DNA of 64,000 nt, taken from assembly GCF_024611995.1 (NCBI RefSeq), contig NZ_CP102509.1, positions 3,038,001-3,102,000 of the forward strand, read 5' to 3'. This DNA is from Streptomyces sp. NBC_00162. GTDB lineage: Bacteria; Actinomycetota; Actinomycetes; Streptomycetales; Streptomycetaceae. A program made the translations under genes and the position numbers. This document shows, piece after piece, positions 1 through 8,000 of this stretch (positions within the stretch are counted from its first letter, which is position 1; every line of letters starts with the position of its first letter). The notes beneath the pieces are model-generated. The model made no database searches. It was not told the origin of the DNA and saw nothing but the letters and a program-made list of their open reading frames with translations.

Positions 1-226
1 GCTCTCGGGCGTACGCCGCCGCGGCTGGGCGCAGTCGATCGGCGAACGGGAGCCCGGCGTGGCCTCCGTGTCGGCGCCGGTGCGCGGGCCGTCGAACCGC
101 GTGGTGGCCTCGGTGTCGGTCTCCGGGCCGATCGAGCGCCTGACCCGCCACCCGGGCCGGATGCACGCCCAGGCCGTCATCGACGCGGCCGCCCGCCTCA
201 CGGAGGCCCTGCGCCGCACTGGCTGA
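1..226 (+). CDS. ndgR: IclR-family transcriptional regulator, 3' end (NdgR-like)
   Basis: Only the last 74 codons lie in the window and the start is outside. The visible part includes GVASVSAPV and NRVVASVSVSGP and ends in a helix with LTEALRRTG. This is the C-terminal effector-binding (GAF-like) domain of IclR regulators, in which a small ligand modulates the DNA-binding N-terminus. The NdgR assignment, an amino-acid-responsive regulator normally next to leuCD, rests mainly on position: in Streptomyces this regulator sits beside the tRNA-Glu/Gln cluster and gltX, as here. It fits the many leucine/isoleucine genes further along. Another IclR paralogue cannot be excluded from 74 codons. Confidence 0.75.
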   Translation, partial: LSGVRRRGWAQSIGEREPGVASVSAPVRGPSNRVVASVSVSGPIERLTRHPGRMHAQAVIDAAARLTEALRRTG

Positions 227-344
227 CCTTTCACCCTGCTTCATCCACCACCCCCGGGCCCGGGGGCGCGTACGACGCCGCACACGTCCGAACACGCGCC
301 GCCGGGCCCGTACTTGTATCCGGGTCGACCGGGACGGGACAAAG

Positions 345-383
345 CGAAGAGGCCCTCCGCGATGATCGCGGAGGGCCTCTTCG
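345..383 (-). terminator. Strong hairpin terminator downstream of the tRNA cluster
   Basis: Perfect 17-bp inverted repeat (345-361 and 367-383) with a 5-base loop. It lies six bases past the 3' end of the last tRNA-Glu gene. On the minus strand it is followed by a short T-rich stretch (CTTTGTC). It could also stop ndgR transcription from the other side, although the plus-strand exit has no T run. Confidence 0.75.
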
Positions 384-388
384 ATGCG

Positions 389-461
389 TACCCCCGACCG
401 GATTCGAACCGGCGCTACCGCCTTGAGAGGGCGGCGTGCTAGGCCGCTACACAACGGGGGC
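389..461 (-). tRNA. tRNA-Glu (anticodon CTC), copy 1
   Basis: Cloverleaf of 73 nt. The acceptor stem is GCCCCCG/CGGGGGT with a G-U pair at the end and discriminator A. The T loop is TTCGAAT and the anticodon loop is CTCTCAA, giving anticodon CTC for GAG codons. No CCA is encoded. It is identical to two further copies in this cluster. Confidence 0.97.
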
Positions 462-484
462 TAGCTGGTGCTGCTGTTACTGCG

Positions 485-556
485 CTGGGCTACCAGGACT
501 CGAACCTAGAATAAGGGAACCAGAAACCCTCGTGTTGCCAATTACACTATAGCCCA
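485..556 (-). tRNA. tRNA-Gln (anticodon CTG), copy 1
   Basis: Cloverleaf of 72 nt. It begins TGGGCTA, pairs with TAGCCCA, and has discriminator G, T loop TTCGAGT and anticodon CTG for CAG codons. It has the weak first acceptor pair and U-rich anticodon loop edges typical of tRNA-Gln. It differs from copy 2 by a compensatory acceptor-stem pair (C5-G68 instead of G5-C68). Confidence 0.96.
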
Positions 557-579
557 AAGTGGTCTAGACCAGACCAACG

Positions 580-652
580 TACCCCCGACCGGATTCGAAC
601 CGGCGCTACCGCCTTGAGAGGGCGGCGTGCTAGGCCGCTACACAACGGGGGC
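580..652 (-). tRNA. tRNA-Glu (anticodon CTC), copy 2
   Basis: Sequence identical to the copy at 389-461, including acceptor stem, TTCGAAT loop and CTC anticodon. It is separated from tRNA-Gln copy 1 by 23 nt, so it is probably part of one precursor transcript. Confidence 0.97.
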
Positions 653-713
653 CCTAGCGATCCTGCTTCGAGACGTCCGGGTGCGACCCAGGAGATCTCG
701 CGGGAAGGATCTG

Positions 714-786
714 TACCCCCGACCGGATTCGAACCGGCGCTACCGCCTTGAGAGGGCGGCGTGCTAGGCCGCTACACAACGGGGGC
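714..786 (-). tRNA. tRNA-Glu (anticodon CTC), copy 3
   Basis: Third identical 73-nt tRNA-Glu(CTC). The 61-nt gap to copy 2 is the longest spacer in the cluster. Confidence 0.97.
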
Positions 787-813
787 AAAGCACTGCGTTA
801 CTGCTGCACTGCG

Positions 814-885
814 CTGGGGTACCAGGACTCGAACCTAGAATAAGGGAACCAGAAACCCTCGTGTTGCCAATTACACTATACCCCA
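814..885 (-). tRNA. tRNA-Gln (anticodon CTG), copy 2
   Basis: First tRNA of the minus-strand cluster, 72 nt. The acceptor is TGGGGTA/TACCCCA with discriminator G and anticodon CTG. The body is identical to copy 1 outside one acceptor pair. A short hairpin with an ACCCC/GGGGT stem and a TTGACTTTT tail lies directly upstream (about 891-908). I could not place a convincing promoter. Confidence 0.96.
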
Positions 886-971
886 CCAAAAGTCAACCCC
901 CTGTGGGGTCTTTTCTTTGGGTGGCACCTCCGTCCGGCCTTTCGGCCCGCTCCGGCGGCGCAGAAAGAACA

Positions 972-1700
972 TTACCGGATGCCTGACCGTGCTCCAAAAC
1001 GGGTATCCCCAGCCAGCAGCTCCGGGAGCTGGCCAAGGCCGGCGATGCGGTGCACGCCGTCGGGCCCGTACCCGCGACCCCCGTCGCGGTCCAGCCAGAT
1101 GGCGAGCAGCCCGGCGTCGCGCGCCCCGCGCGCGTCGATCTCGGGCTGGTCCCCGACGTACGCCACCTCCCCCGGCGGCAGCCCCAGCGCCTCGCACGCG
1201 GCGAGGAAGGCGCCGGCCTCGGGCTTGCTGATGCCGAGCTCCACGGCGCAGACCAGCACCTCGAAGCGGTCGCGCAGCCCGAGGTCGCGCAGCTTGGGGT
1301 CCTGGTTGGCGGTGGAGGAGTTGGAGAGCACCCCGTGCCGGTAGTCCTCGGCGAGGGCGTCCAGTGCGGGCACCACGTCGGGGAAGACGGTCCAGGCTGC
1401 CTTGTAGTGCTCGATGTACCGCTCCAGCCAGGCGTCGGCCGCCTCCGCGCTCATACCGGGCTCCCCGAGGAACTCCCGTACCCGCTCCCGGCGCTGCCCC
1501 TGGAAGGTGCCCTCGCCGGCCGCGAAGCGCGCCCAGTGCCGGTCGGTGATCTCCCGCCACAGCGCGAGCGCCTGCGCGGGGGTCCCGTACCGCCCGGCGA
1601 TCCGCTCCTCCTCGAGCTTCCGCGAGAGCCCGGCGGCGTCGGCCCCCGTGTAGTCGAAGAGGGTGTCGTCGATGTCCCACAGGATCGCTCGGATGGCCAT
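972..1700 (-). CDS. HAD-superfamily hydrolase
   Basis: Protein of 242 residues. HAD motif I is at the N-terminus (ILWDIDDTLFDYTG, nucleophile Asp near residue 9), motif II is in GVLSNSS, the motif III lysine is in GISKPEAG, and the motif IV acidic patch is in YVGDQPEIDARGARDAG. A helical cap domain of about 100 residues lies between motifs I and II. This is the architecture of soluble phosphatases such as phosphoglycolate phosphatase or haloacid dehalogenase, and the substrate cannot be read from sequence. The ATG at 1700 was chosen because motif I must lie near the N-terminus. The upstream G-run is only one base from it, so initiation may be weak. It lies between the gltX terminator and the tRNA cluster, transcribed in the same direction. 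Confidence 0.88.
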   Translation of the reverse strand: MAIRAILWDIDDTLFDYTGADAAGLSRKLEEERIAGRYGTPAQALALWREITDRHWARFAAGEGTFQGQRRERVREFLGEPGMSAEAADAWLERYIEHYKAAWTVFPDVVPALDALAEDYRHGVLSNSSTANQDPKLRDLGLRDRFEVLVCAVELGISKPEAGAFLAACEALGLPPGEVAYVGDQPEIDARGARDAGLLAIWLDRDGGRGYGPDGVHRIAGLGQLPELLAGDTRFGARSGIR

Positions 1701-1846
1701 ACCCCCAAGTATGCGAAGCCCCCGCGACCGTGTCCCGAGGACACGGAAACCGGCACCCGCAGGCCGCCGAGGTCCGGTGACCGCCGAGGAAACCGCGACG
1801 GCGCAAGCCGATGTGGCGTGCAAGGCGAACACCGATCTGCAGACTT

Positions 1847-1887
1847 CAGGCCCGGACCCCTGGCAATCGCCTCGGGGTCCGGGCCTG
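1847..1887 (-). terminator. Terminator after gltX
   Basis: Perfect 14-bp inverted repeat (1847-1860 with 1874-1887) and a 13-nt loop, 18 nt beyond the gltX stop codon on the minus strand. Confidence 0.75.
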
Positions 1888-1905
1888 GTCTTCGTTCCGG
1901 AGCGG

Positions 1906-3381
1906 CTAGCCGGCGAGCTTGGCCAGGGTCGCGTCGATCCGGGACAGCGAGCGCTCCTTGCCCAGGATCTCCAGGGACTCGAAGAGCGGCAGGCCGACCG
2001 TGCGGCCGGTGACCGCCACGCGGACCGGGGCCTGGGCCTTGCCGAGCTTGAGGCCGTGGGCCTCGCCCGCGGTCAGGACGGCCTGCTTGAGGGACTCGGG
2101 GTCGCTCCAGTCGGCCGTTTCCAGGTTGGCGCGGGCGGTGGTCAGGAGAGCCGCCGGCTCGCCCTTCATCGCCTTGTCCCACGAGGCCTGGTCCTCGACC
2201 GGCTCCTTGCGGAACAGGAAGTCGACGTTGGCGGTGATGTCCGACAGGACCGTCACCCGGGTCTGGGCGTACGGCGCGATGCGCTCCCAGGCCTCGGCGT
2301 CGAAGTCCTCGGGCTCCCAGTTGGCGTGCGGGGCCCCCAGCCACGGGGCGCAGGCGTCCGCGAAGGCCTTCGGGTCCAGCAGGCGGATGTGGTCGGCGTT
2401 GATCGCCTCGGCCTTCTTCAGGTCGAAGCGCGCCGGGTTGGCGTTCACGTCCGGGATGTCGAACTTCGCCACCATCTCCTCGATGGTGAAGATGTCCTGG
2501 TCCTTGGAGAACGACCAGCCGAGGAGCGAGAGGTAGTTCAGCAGGCCCTCGGGGAGGAAGCCGCGCTCGCGGTACAGGTTGAGCGAGGCCTCGGGGTCGC
2601 GCTTGGAGAGCTTCTTGTTGCCCTCGCCCATGACGTACGGCAGGTGGCCGAACTCGGGGGTCCCGTTGGCGACGCCCAGCTCGATGAGCGCCTTGTAGAG
2701 CGCGATCTGGCGGGGGGTCGAGGACAGGAGGTCCTCGCCGCGCAGCACGTGCGTGATCTCCATCAGCGCGTCGTCCACCGGGTTGACCAGCGTGTACAGC
2801 GGGGCGCCGTTGGCCCGGACGATGCCGAAGTCCGGCACGTTCTCGGGGGTGAAGGACAGCTCGCCGCGGACCAGGTCCGTGAAGGTGATGGTCTCGTCGG
2901 GCATCCGGAAGCGGACGATCGAGCTGCGGTGCTCGCCCTGGTACGCCTCGACCTGCACGGTGGTGAGCTCGCGGCAGTGGCCGTCGTAGCCGGAGGGCTT
3001 GCCGGCGGCCCGGGCGGCCGCGCGGCGCGCGTCGAGCTCCTCGGTGGTGCAGTAGCAGTGGTACGCGTACCCGCCGTCCAGGAGCTTCTGCGCGACGTCC
3101 TTGTAGATGTCCATGCGCTCGGACTGGCGGTACGGGGCGTGCGGGCCGCCGACCTCGGGACCCTCGTCCCAGGTGAAGCCGAGCCAGCGCAGCGAGTCGA
3201 GCAGCTGGCCGTAGGACTCCTCGGAGTCGCGGGCCGCGTCGGTGTCCTCGATGCGGAAGACGAACGTACCGCCGTGGTGGCGGGCGAACGCCCAGTTGAA
3301 GAGGGCCGTGCGGACCAGGCCCACGTGGGGGTTGCCGGTCGGGGACGGACAGAAACGGACGCGGGGGGTCGCGTTAGCCAC
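1906..3381 (-). CDS. gltX: Glutamyl-tRNA synthetase
   Basis: Class I aminoacyl-tRNA synthetase of 491 residues, the usual bacterial length. The HIGH-type motif is [10 protein letters not shown] (about residues 12-21), and the KMSKS-type loop is KKLSKRD (about 256-262). A CxC...HC cluster around residues 109-136 matches the zinc site of bacterial GltX. The FRIEDTD motif is at about 42. It charges tRNA-Glu. In actinobacteria, which lack GlnRS, GltX is expected to be non-discriminating and also to charge tRNA-Gln for later amidation by GatCAB. The start is a GTG at 3381 that overlaps the end of the upstream FAH-family gene by 8 nt, so translation is probably coupled. The three tRNA-Glu and two tRNA-Gln genes are less than 1.5 kb away on the same strand. 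Confidence 0.98.
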   Translation of the reverse strand: MANATPRVRFCPSPTGNPHVGLVRTALFNWAFARHHGGTFVFRIEDTDAARDSEESYGQLLDSLRWLGFTWDEGPEVGGPHAPYRQSERMDIYKDVAQKLLDGGYAYHCYCTTEELDARRAAARAAGKPSGYDGHCRELTTVQVEAYQGEHRSSIVRFRMPDETITFTDLVRGELSFTPENVPDFGIVRANGAPLYTLVNPVDDALMEITHVLRGEDLLSSTPRQIALYKALIELGVANGTPEFGHLPYVMGEGNKKLSKRDPEASLNLYRERGFLPEGLLNYLSLLGWSFSKDQDIFTIEEMVAKFDIPDVNANPARFDLKKAEAINADHIRLLDPKAFADACAPWLGAPHANWEPEDFDAEAWERIAPYAQTRVTVLSDITANVDFLFRKEPVEDQASWDKAMKGEPAALLTTARANLETADWSDPESLKQAVLTAGEAHGLKLGKAQAPVRVAVTGRTVGLPLFESLEILGKERSLSRIDATLAKLAG

Positions 3382-4162
3382 GCTTGATCACCTTGTTGGT
3401 GAGAGTGCCGATGCCTTCGATGGTGACGGCGACCTCGTCGCCGACGTTGAGGGGGCCGACTCCGGCCGGGGTCCCCGTGAGGATGACGTCGCCCGGGAGC
3501 AGCGTCATGGCCTCGGTGATGTGGACGATCAGGTCCTCGATGGAGCGGACCATGTCGCTGGTGCGGCCGAGCTGGCGCTGTTCGCCGTTGACCGTGCACT
3601 GGATGGTGAGGTCGCTCGGGTCCAGGTCGGTCTCGATCCAGGGACCGAGGGGGCAGGAGCTGTCGAAGCCCTTGGCCCGGGCCCACTGCTTCTCGCGCTG
3701 CTGGACGTCGCGCGCGGTGACGTCGTTGGCGCAGGTGTAGCCCAGGATGACGTCCTTGACCCGCTCCTTGGGGACCTCTCGGCACATGCGGCCGATGACC
3801 ACGGCGAGCTCCGCCTCGTGGTGGAGGTCCTGAGAGAAGGAGGGGTACGCGATCGGGTCACCCGGGCCGACCACCGAGGTGGAGGGCTTGAAGAAGGTGA
3901 TGGGGGTTTCCGGGACCGCGTTGCCGAGCTCCGCTGCGTGCTCCGCGTAGTTGCGGCCGATGGCCACGACCTTGTTCGGGAGCACGGGCGGCAGCAGGCG
4001 CACCTTGCTCAGCGGGACCTTCGTGCCGGAGAGCTCGAAGTCCGCGAACGGGATGCCCTTGATGATGTCGAGGACGAGCTCCCCTTCGGCGCCGGGGGCG
4101 GCATCGCCCTCGACCACGCCGAAGGCGACATTGCCGTCGATCGAGAACCTGGCGATGCGCAC
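3374..4162 (-). CDS. Fumarylacetoacetate hydrolase-family protein
   Basis: Protein of 262 residues with the C-terminal FAH fold. The substrate loop [11 protein letters not shown] is near residue 70. Metal-binding acidic residues are in [11 protein letters not shown] (about 105-115) and [14 protein letters not shown] (about 140). LTGTPAGVG near 235 is the conserved FAH signature. Family members hydrolyse or decarboxylate beta-diketo and 2-oxo acids with Mg2+ in aromatic degradation, or act as oxaloacetate decarboxylases. The exact substrate is not shown by the sequence. Start GTG at 4162. It overlaps gltX by 8 nt and is probably cotranscribed with it. Confidence 0.9.
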   Translation of the reverse strand: MRIARFSIDGNVAFGVVEGDAAPGAEGELVLDIIKGIPFADFELSGTKVPLSKVRLLPPVLPNKVVAIGRNYAEHAAELGNAVPETPITFFKPSTSVVGPGDPIAYPSFSQDLHHEAELAVVIGRMCREVPKERVKDVILGYTCANDVTARDVQQREKQWARAKGFDSSCPLGPWIETDLDPSDLTIQCTVNGEQRQLGRTSDMVRSIEDLIVHITEAMTLLPGDVILTGTPAGVGPLNVGDEVAVTIEGIGTLTNKVIKRG

Positions 4163-4223
4163 GTGTTGCGTCTGCCCCTCTGTATGTCCGCTGGCTGGAG
4201 TCTGCGGACCCAGGCTAACGCGG

Positions 4224-4254
4224 CCGGCACGGGCGCTTCGCCCTCTTTTGCCGG
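4224..4254 (-). terminator. Compound hairpin after the NPRRT small ORF
   Basis: The outer stem CCGGCA (4224-4229)/TGCCGG (4249-4254) encloses an inner GGGCG-CTT-CGCCC hairpin. It lies four bases beyond the small ORF stop on the minus strand and would separate it from the FAH/gltX unit. Confidence 0.5.
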
Positions 4255-4257
4255 GGG

Positions 4258-4446
4258 CTACTGCGCGGCGGCGGCCACGGGCGCGTCCATCAGGATCGTG
4301 CGCCGGGGGTTGGCGGTCTGCGTCGGCAGCTCGACGGAGTGCTCCGGGGTGGCCGGGGCCGCCTGCAGGTCCTCGGCGTCCTTGAGGTGCGCGAGGGTGG
4401 TGCGGCGGGGGTTGGCTATGTTGCGGAACATCGTCGTCGTCTTCAT
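4258..4446 (-). CDS. 62-residue protein with duplicated NPRRT motif
   Basis: Not recognised. The ORF begins MKTTTMFRNIA and contains ANPRRTTL near residue 11 and ANPRRTIL near residue 45, an internal duplication separated by an acidic stretch (LKDAEDLQAAP...PEHSVELP). It ends in an Ala-rich tail. It has no membrane segment, signal peptide or cysteine. ATG at 4446 is preceded by GAGGA about 11 nt upstream. A terminator-like hairpin follows the stop. The small size, separate promoter region, repeated core-like motif and isolated position between gltX and the conservon make it either a conserved regulatory microprotein or, more speculatively, a peptide precursor. No modifying enzymes are adjacent, which argues against the latter. 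Confidence 0.6.
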   Translation of the reverse strand: MKTTTMFRNIANPRRTTLAHLKDAEDLQAAPATPEHSVELPTQTANPRRTILMDAPVAAAAQ

Positions 4447-4493
4447 CGGGGTTCGGGGTCCTCGGTTCGATCTTTGGATGTCGGTTGTGGCGC

Positions 4494-4526
4494 GCGCCAA
4501 CCCTGGCGCCAACCCTTTAAGGGGTA
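4494..4526. promoter_or_regulatory. Direct repeat and palindrome upstream of the NPRRT ORF
   Basis: GCGCCAACCCT occurs at 4494-4504 and again at 4506-4516 (12-nt period). It is followed by the near-palindrome ACCCTTTAAGGGGT (about 4512-4525). The site lies 50-80 nt upstream of the small ORF start on the minus strand, which suits an operator or promoter element. Confidence 0.35.
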
Positions 4527-4595
4527 AGGCTAAACATCCGAATCCCCCGCCGAACCGAGAAGTAATGGCCACGGCTGTGTGAGTTTGCTCACCAG

Positions 4596-4832
4596 TCACC
4601 AGGCATTACCGACATAGTGGACAGTCAATTCTGCACCGCAAAACGGGCATTGCGCCACTGAATGCGCCATTCCGCTCCTGATCATCTCGACTGGGACACC
4701 TTGCCAGTCACCGTGTTTGCATGGTGTAAGTCCGGTTTCTCCTGAAAGCGGTCCCACATCGCGTAGTCCATCCGTCACGAACCGTGACCGACTCTCCGGG
4801 CTGGTCCCCGCACCTTGTTGGAGATCCGCCAC
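4596..4832 (-). CDS. Possible small zinc-ribbon protein (doubtful)
   Basis: An open frame of 78 residues ends in CKHGDW...AQCPFCGAELTVHYVG. A Cys/His pair followed by a CPFCG knuckle would make a small zinc ribbon. The segment has clearly lower GC than its surroundings, and I see no good Shine-Dalgarno sequence for the ATG at 4832. The true start could be internal, for example the Met near residue 50. It may instead be chance within the long leader region upstream of cvnA1. Confidence 0.35.
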   Translation of the reverse strand: MADLQQGAGTSPESRSRFVTDGLRDVGPLSGETGLTPCKHGDWQGVPVEMIRSGMAHSVAQCPFCGAELTVHYVGNAW

Positions 4833-5024
4833 TGTGCTGGAATTCGCGGGACCGCCGCGGGAACAGTCGGCGCGCAGGTGGCGCGACTCAGCGCCGAGCG
4901 CGGCGGCAAGGAGAGGGAGACGCGCCGGTCACCGACGACCACCATGGGGCCGTTAGTGCTCCACGACTCGACACCGTCCCACCGGTCGCCCGGCGGGACG
5001 CCTGGTCCAGAGGTTGCGACGCTA
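4833..5024 (+). promoter_or_regulatory. Leader/promoter region of the first conservon
   Basis: Non-coding or weakly coding stretch upstream of cvnA1. Together with 4447-4832 it forms a gap of about 580 nt without a secure gene. The cvnA1 reading frame stays open through it back to 4815, so an earlier start (ATG 4944) cannot be excluded. I could not define -35/-10 boxes. Confidence 0.35.
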
Positions 5025-8000
5025 GTGCAGGGACGATTCAAGAGGGACAGCGCTGCGGCGGAGCAGGAGCCGCGCGGCGGGACCGACCGTGGCTCCTCGC
5101 CCCAGCACGCCCAGAACCGCGGGCCGGCTGTCGACGGCGCAGGCCCCGACGCCTTGGCCAGGGTGAAGGCGAAGGGCCGGGGTAAGTCCATCAAGCCCAG
5201 GCCCAAGGCCGGGGCGGTCGAGCAGGACGTGGCGATACCGAAGGCCCCCAGTGGGCCCGGTTCTCGCCTCGCCATGCAGAACTGGCGCATCAGCACGCGA
5301 CTCGTGTCGCTGCTGACCCTGCCCGTCGTCGCCGCCACCACGCTCGGTGGCGTCCGTATCAACGACTCGCTCAACGACATCGCGCAGCTGGAGCACATGC
5401 AGCTGCTGACGATGATGACCCGGCAGGCCACCAACCTGGCCGCCGCGCTCCAGGAGGAGCGCGACAAGTCAGCGGGTCCGCTGTCCGTCGACAAGTCCGG
5501 CAAGCCCAACACCCTCGTCGCGGGCGTCCGTGAGCAGACCGACGCCTCCGCCAAGGCCTTCGCCGCTGCGACCGACAAGGTCGACAACACGGAGGACAAG
5601 GACGAGACGCTCAAGTCGATCCGCAACAACATCCTGCAGATCGGCCGCCAGCTCACCAACATCGAAGAGATCCGCAGCAAGGCGTACGCCAACGGTGCCC
5701 AGCAGACGGTCACCGAGTACAACAGCCTGATCGTCTCGCTGCTCTCGCTCTCCCAGGACATGGCGCAGGCCACCTCCAGCCCGGAGATGATCAAGCGTAC
5801 GCGCGCTCTGGCGGCCTTCTCCGCCGCCAAGGAGTACGCCTCCGTCCAGCGCGCGATCATCGCCGCCTCCCTCCCCGACAACGCCGAGAAGCCGGGTGAG
5901 CTCAAGGAGAACGACCGTCTGTACGGTCTCTCCGCGCTCAAGGGCGAGCAGCAGTCGAAGAAGACCTTCGAACTCGTCTACCAGGGCAAGCCCGAGGAGC
6001 TCCTCGCGGCGCTCGGCGACGGCAACCCCGAGATCGGCAAGGCCGACCACTACGCCCGCCGCGTGCTGAGCACCAGTGGGCAGTTCGGCAAGGAGACGCA
6101 GTACCGGTCCTGGATGGACTGGTACGACGCCGACGGCACCAAGCTCCAGGCGATGAAGGTCATCGAGCTCACCCTGCTCGAGGACATGGAGCAGAAGGCC
6201 CGCGAGCTCAAGAACGAGTCGCAGCAGGACGCCATCATCAACGGTGCCCTGATCCTCCTCGTCCTCGGTGTCTCCCTCGTCGGCGCCTTCGTCATGGCCC
6301 GCTCGATGATCCGCTCGCTGCGCCGCCTCCAGGACACCGCGACCCGCGTCGCCCAGGACCGCCTCCCCGAGCTCGTCAAGCAGCTGTCCGAGTCCGACCC
6401 GCAGGACGTGGACACGTCCGTGGAGTCGGTCGGTCTGCACACCCGCGACGAGATCGGCCAGGTGGCCGCGGCCTTCGACGACGTGCACCGCGAGGCCGTC
6501 CGCCTCGCCGCCGAGCAGGCCCTCCTCCGGGGCAACGTCAACGCGATGTTCACCAACCTCTCGCGCCGTTCGCAGGGCCTCATCCAGCGTCAGCTCTCGC
6601 TCATCTCCGAGCTGGAGTCGCGCGAGGCCGACCCGGACCAGCTGTCCTCGCTCTTCAAGCTCGACCACCTCGCGACCCGCATGCGCCGTAACGGCGAAAA
6701 CCTCCTCGTCCTCGCGGGCGAGGAGCCGGGCCGCCGGTGGACCCGCCCCGTCCCGCTCGTCGACGTGCTCCGCGCCGCCGCGTCCGAGGTGGAGCAGTAC
6801 GAGCGCATCGAGCTGGCGGCGGTGCCCGGCACCGATGTCGCCGGCCGCGTCGTCAACGACCTCGTGCACCTCCTCGCCGAGCTGCTGGAGAACGCCACCT
6901 CGTTCTCCTCCCCGCAGACCAAGGTCAAGGTCACCGGTCACGCGCTGCCCGACGGCCGCGTGCTCGTCGAGATCCACGACACCGGTATCGGCCTCTCCCC
7001 CGAGGACCTCGCCGCGATCAACGAGCGGCTCGCGTCGCCGCCGACCGTGGACGTCTCCGTCTCCCGCCGCATGGGTCTGTTCGTGGTCGGCCGCCTGTCC
7101 CTGCGACACGGCATCCGCATCCAGCTGCGCCCCTCCGACTCGGGCGGTACGACGGCCCTCGTCATGCTGCCGGTGGACGTCGCCCAGGGCGGCAAGAAGC
7201 CCGGTGGCCAGGGTCCCCAGGGCGGCCCCGGCGGCGTTCAGGGCGGCCCCGGCGGGCAGGCTTCCGTGCCCGGTGCGGCCTCCCGTCCCCCGGTCGGCGC
7301 GGCTCCGCAGCGCGGCCAGGTCGCCTCGGGCGGTCAGCGTGCCGCCCTGCCCGGCCGCGACGGCGCCCCTGGCCAGCAGCGTCCGCAGGGCGCGCAGAAC
7401 CAGCAGGGTTCCCCGAGCGGTTGGTCCCCGCAGCAGGGCGGCCCGGGTCCTTCCGGCGCCCGCCCGCAGCAGGGTCCGACCACCAACGGGCAGGGCCAGG
7501 CCGGCTTCGGCTCCGGCGCGCCGCTGGCGGGTCGTGGTCCGCAGGCCCGTCCGGCGGCCGCTCCCGCGGCGTCCGGTCAGCCCGGCTTCCCGCAGGGCAA
7601 CGGCTTCGAGCGTCCGCAGCAGTCGCAGGCACAGGCTCCGCAGCAGCAGCAGCCGGCCGCTCCCGCGGCTCCGGCCTCGCGCGGTGCCCGGCCGCAGCTG
7701 CCGCCGCGCGGTGGCGCTCCCCGGCCCGAGCTCCCCGGTCCGCAGGCCACCAGCTGGGGCGCCGACCAGGCCCGTGGCCACGACGAGCTCTCGGGCCCCG
7801 GCTCGACGGCCGAGTTCGCCCGCCCGGACTTCAACGCCCCGATGCCCCAGGCGAACCCCGGCGGCAACAGCACGACCGGACAGTTCGAGCGTCCGGACGT
7901 ACGCGGCCCCGTGGACCCGTCCAGCACCGGACAGTTCGAGCGTCCTGGCTACCAGCCCCAGCGGCCCGGCGGCCCCGGTGTCGGCGGCTTCGCCCGTCAG

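Noticed and set aside
389..886. Regular repeats of about 73 nt that could suggest an array
   Set aside because: They are tRNA genes with full cloverleaf structure; spacers and repeat length do not fit CRISPR.
389..886. tRNA genes as phage or integrative-element attachment sites
   Set aside because: No integrase gene and no partial tRNA duplication nearby.
1663..3387. 574-codon plus-strand frame opposite gltX
   Set aside because: gltX has all catalytic motifs; the opposite frame is Leu/Val/Gly-rich without homology-like features.
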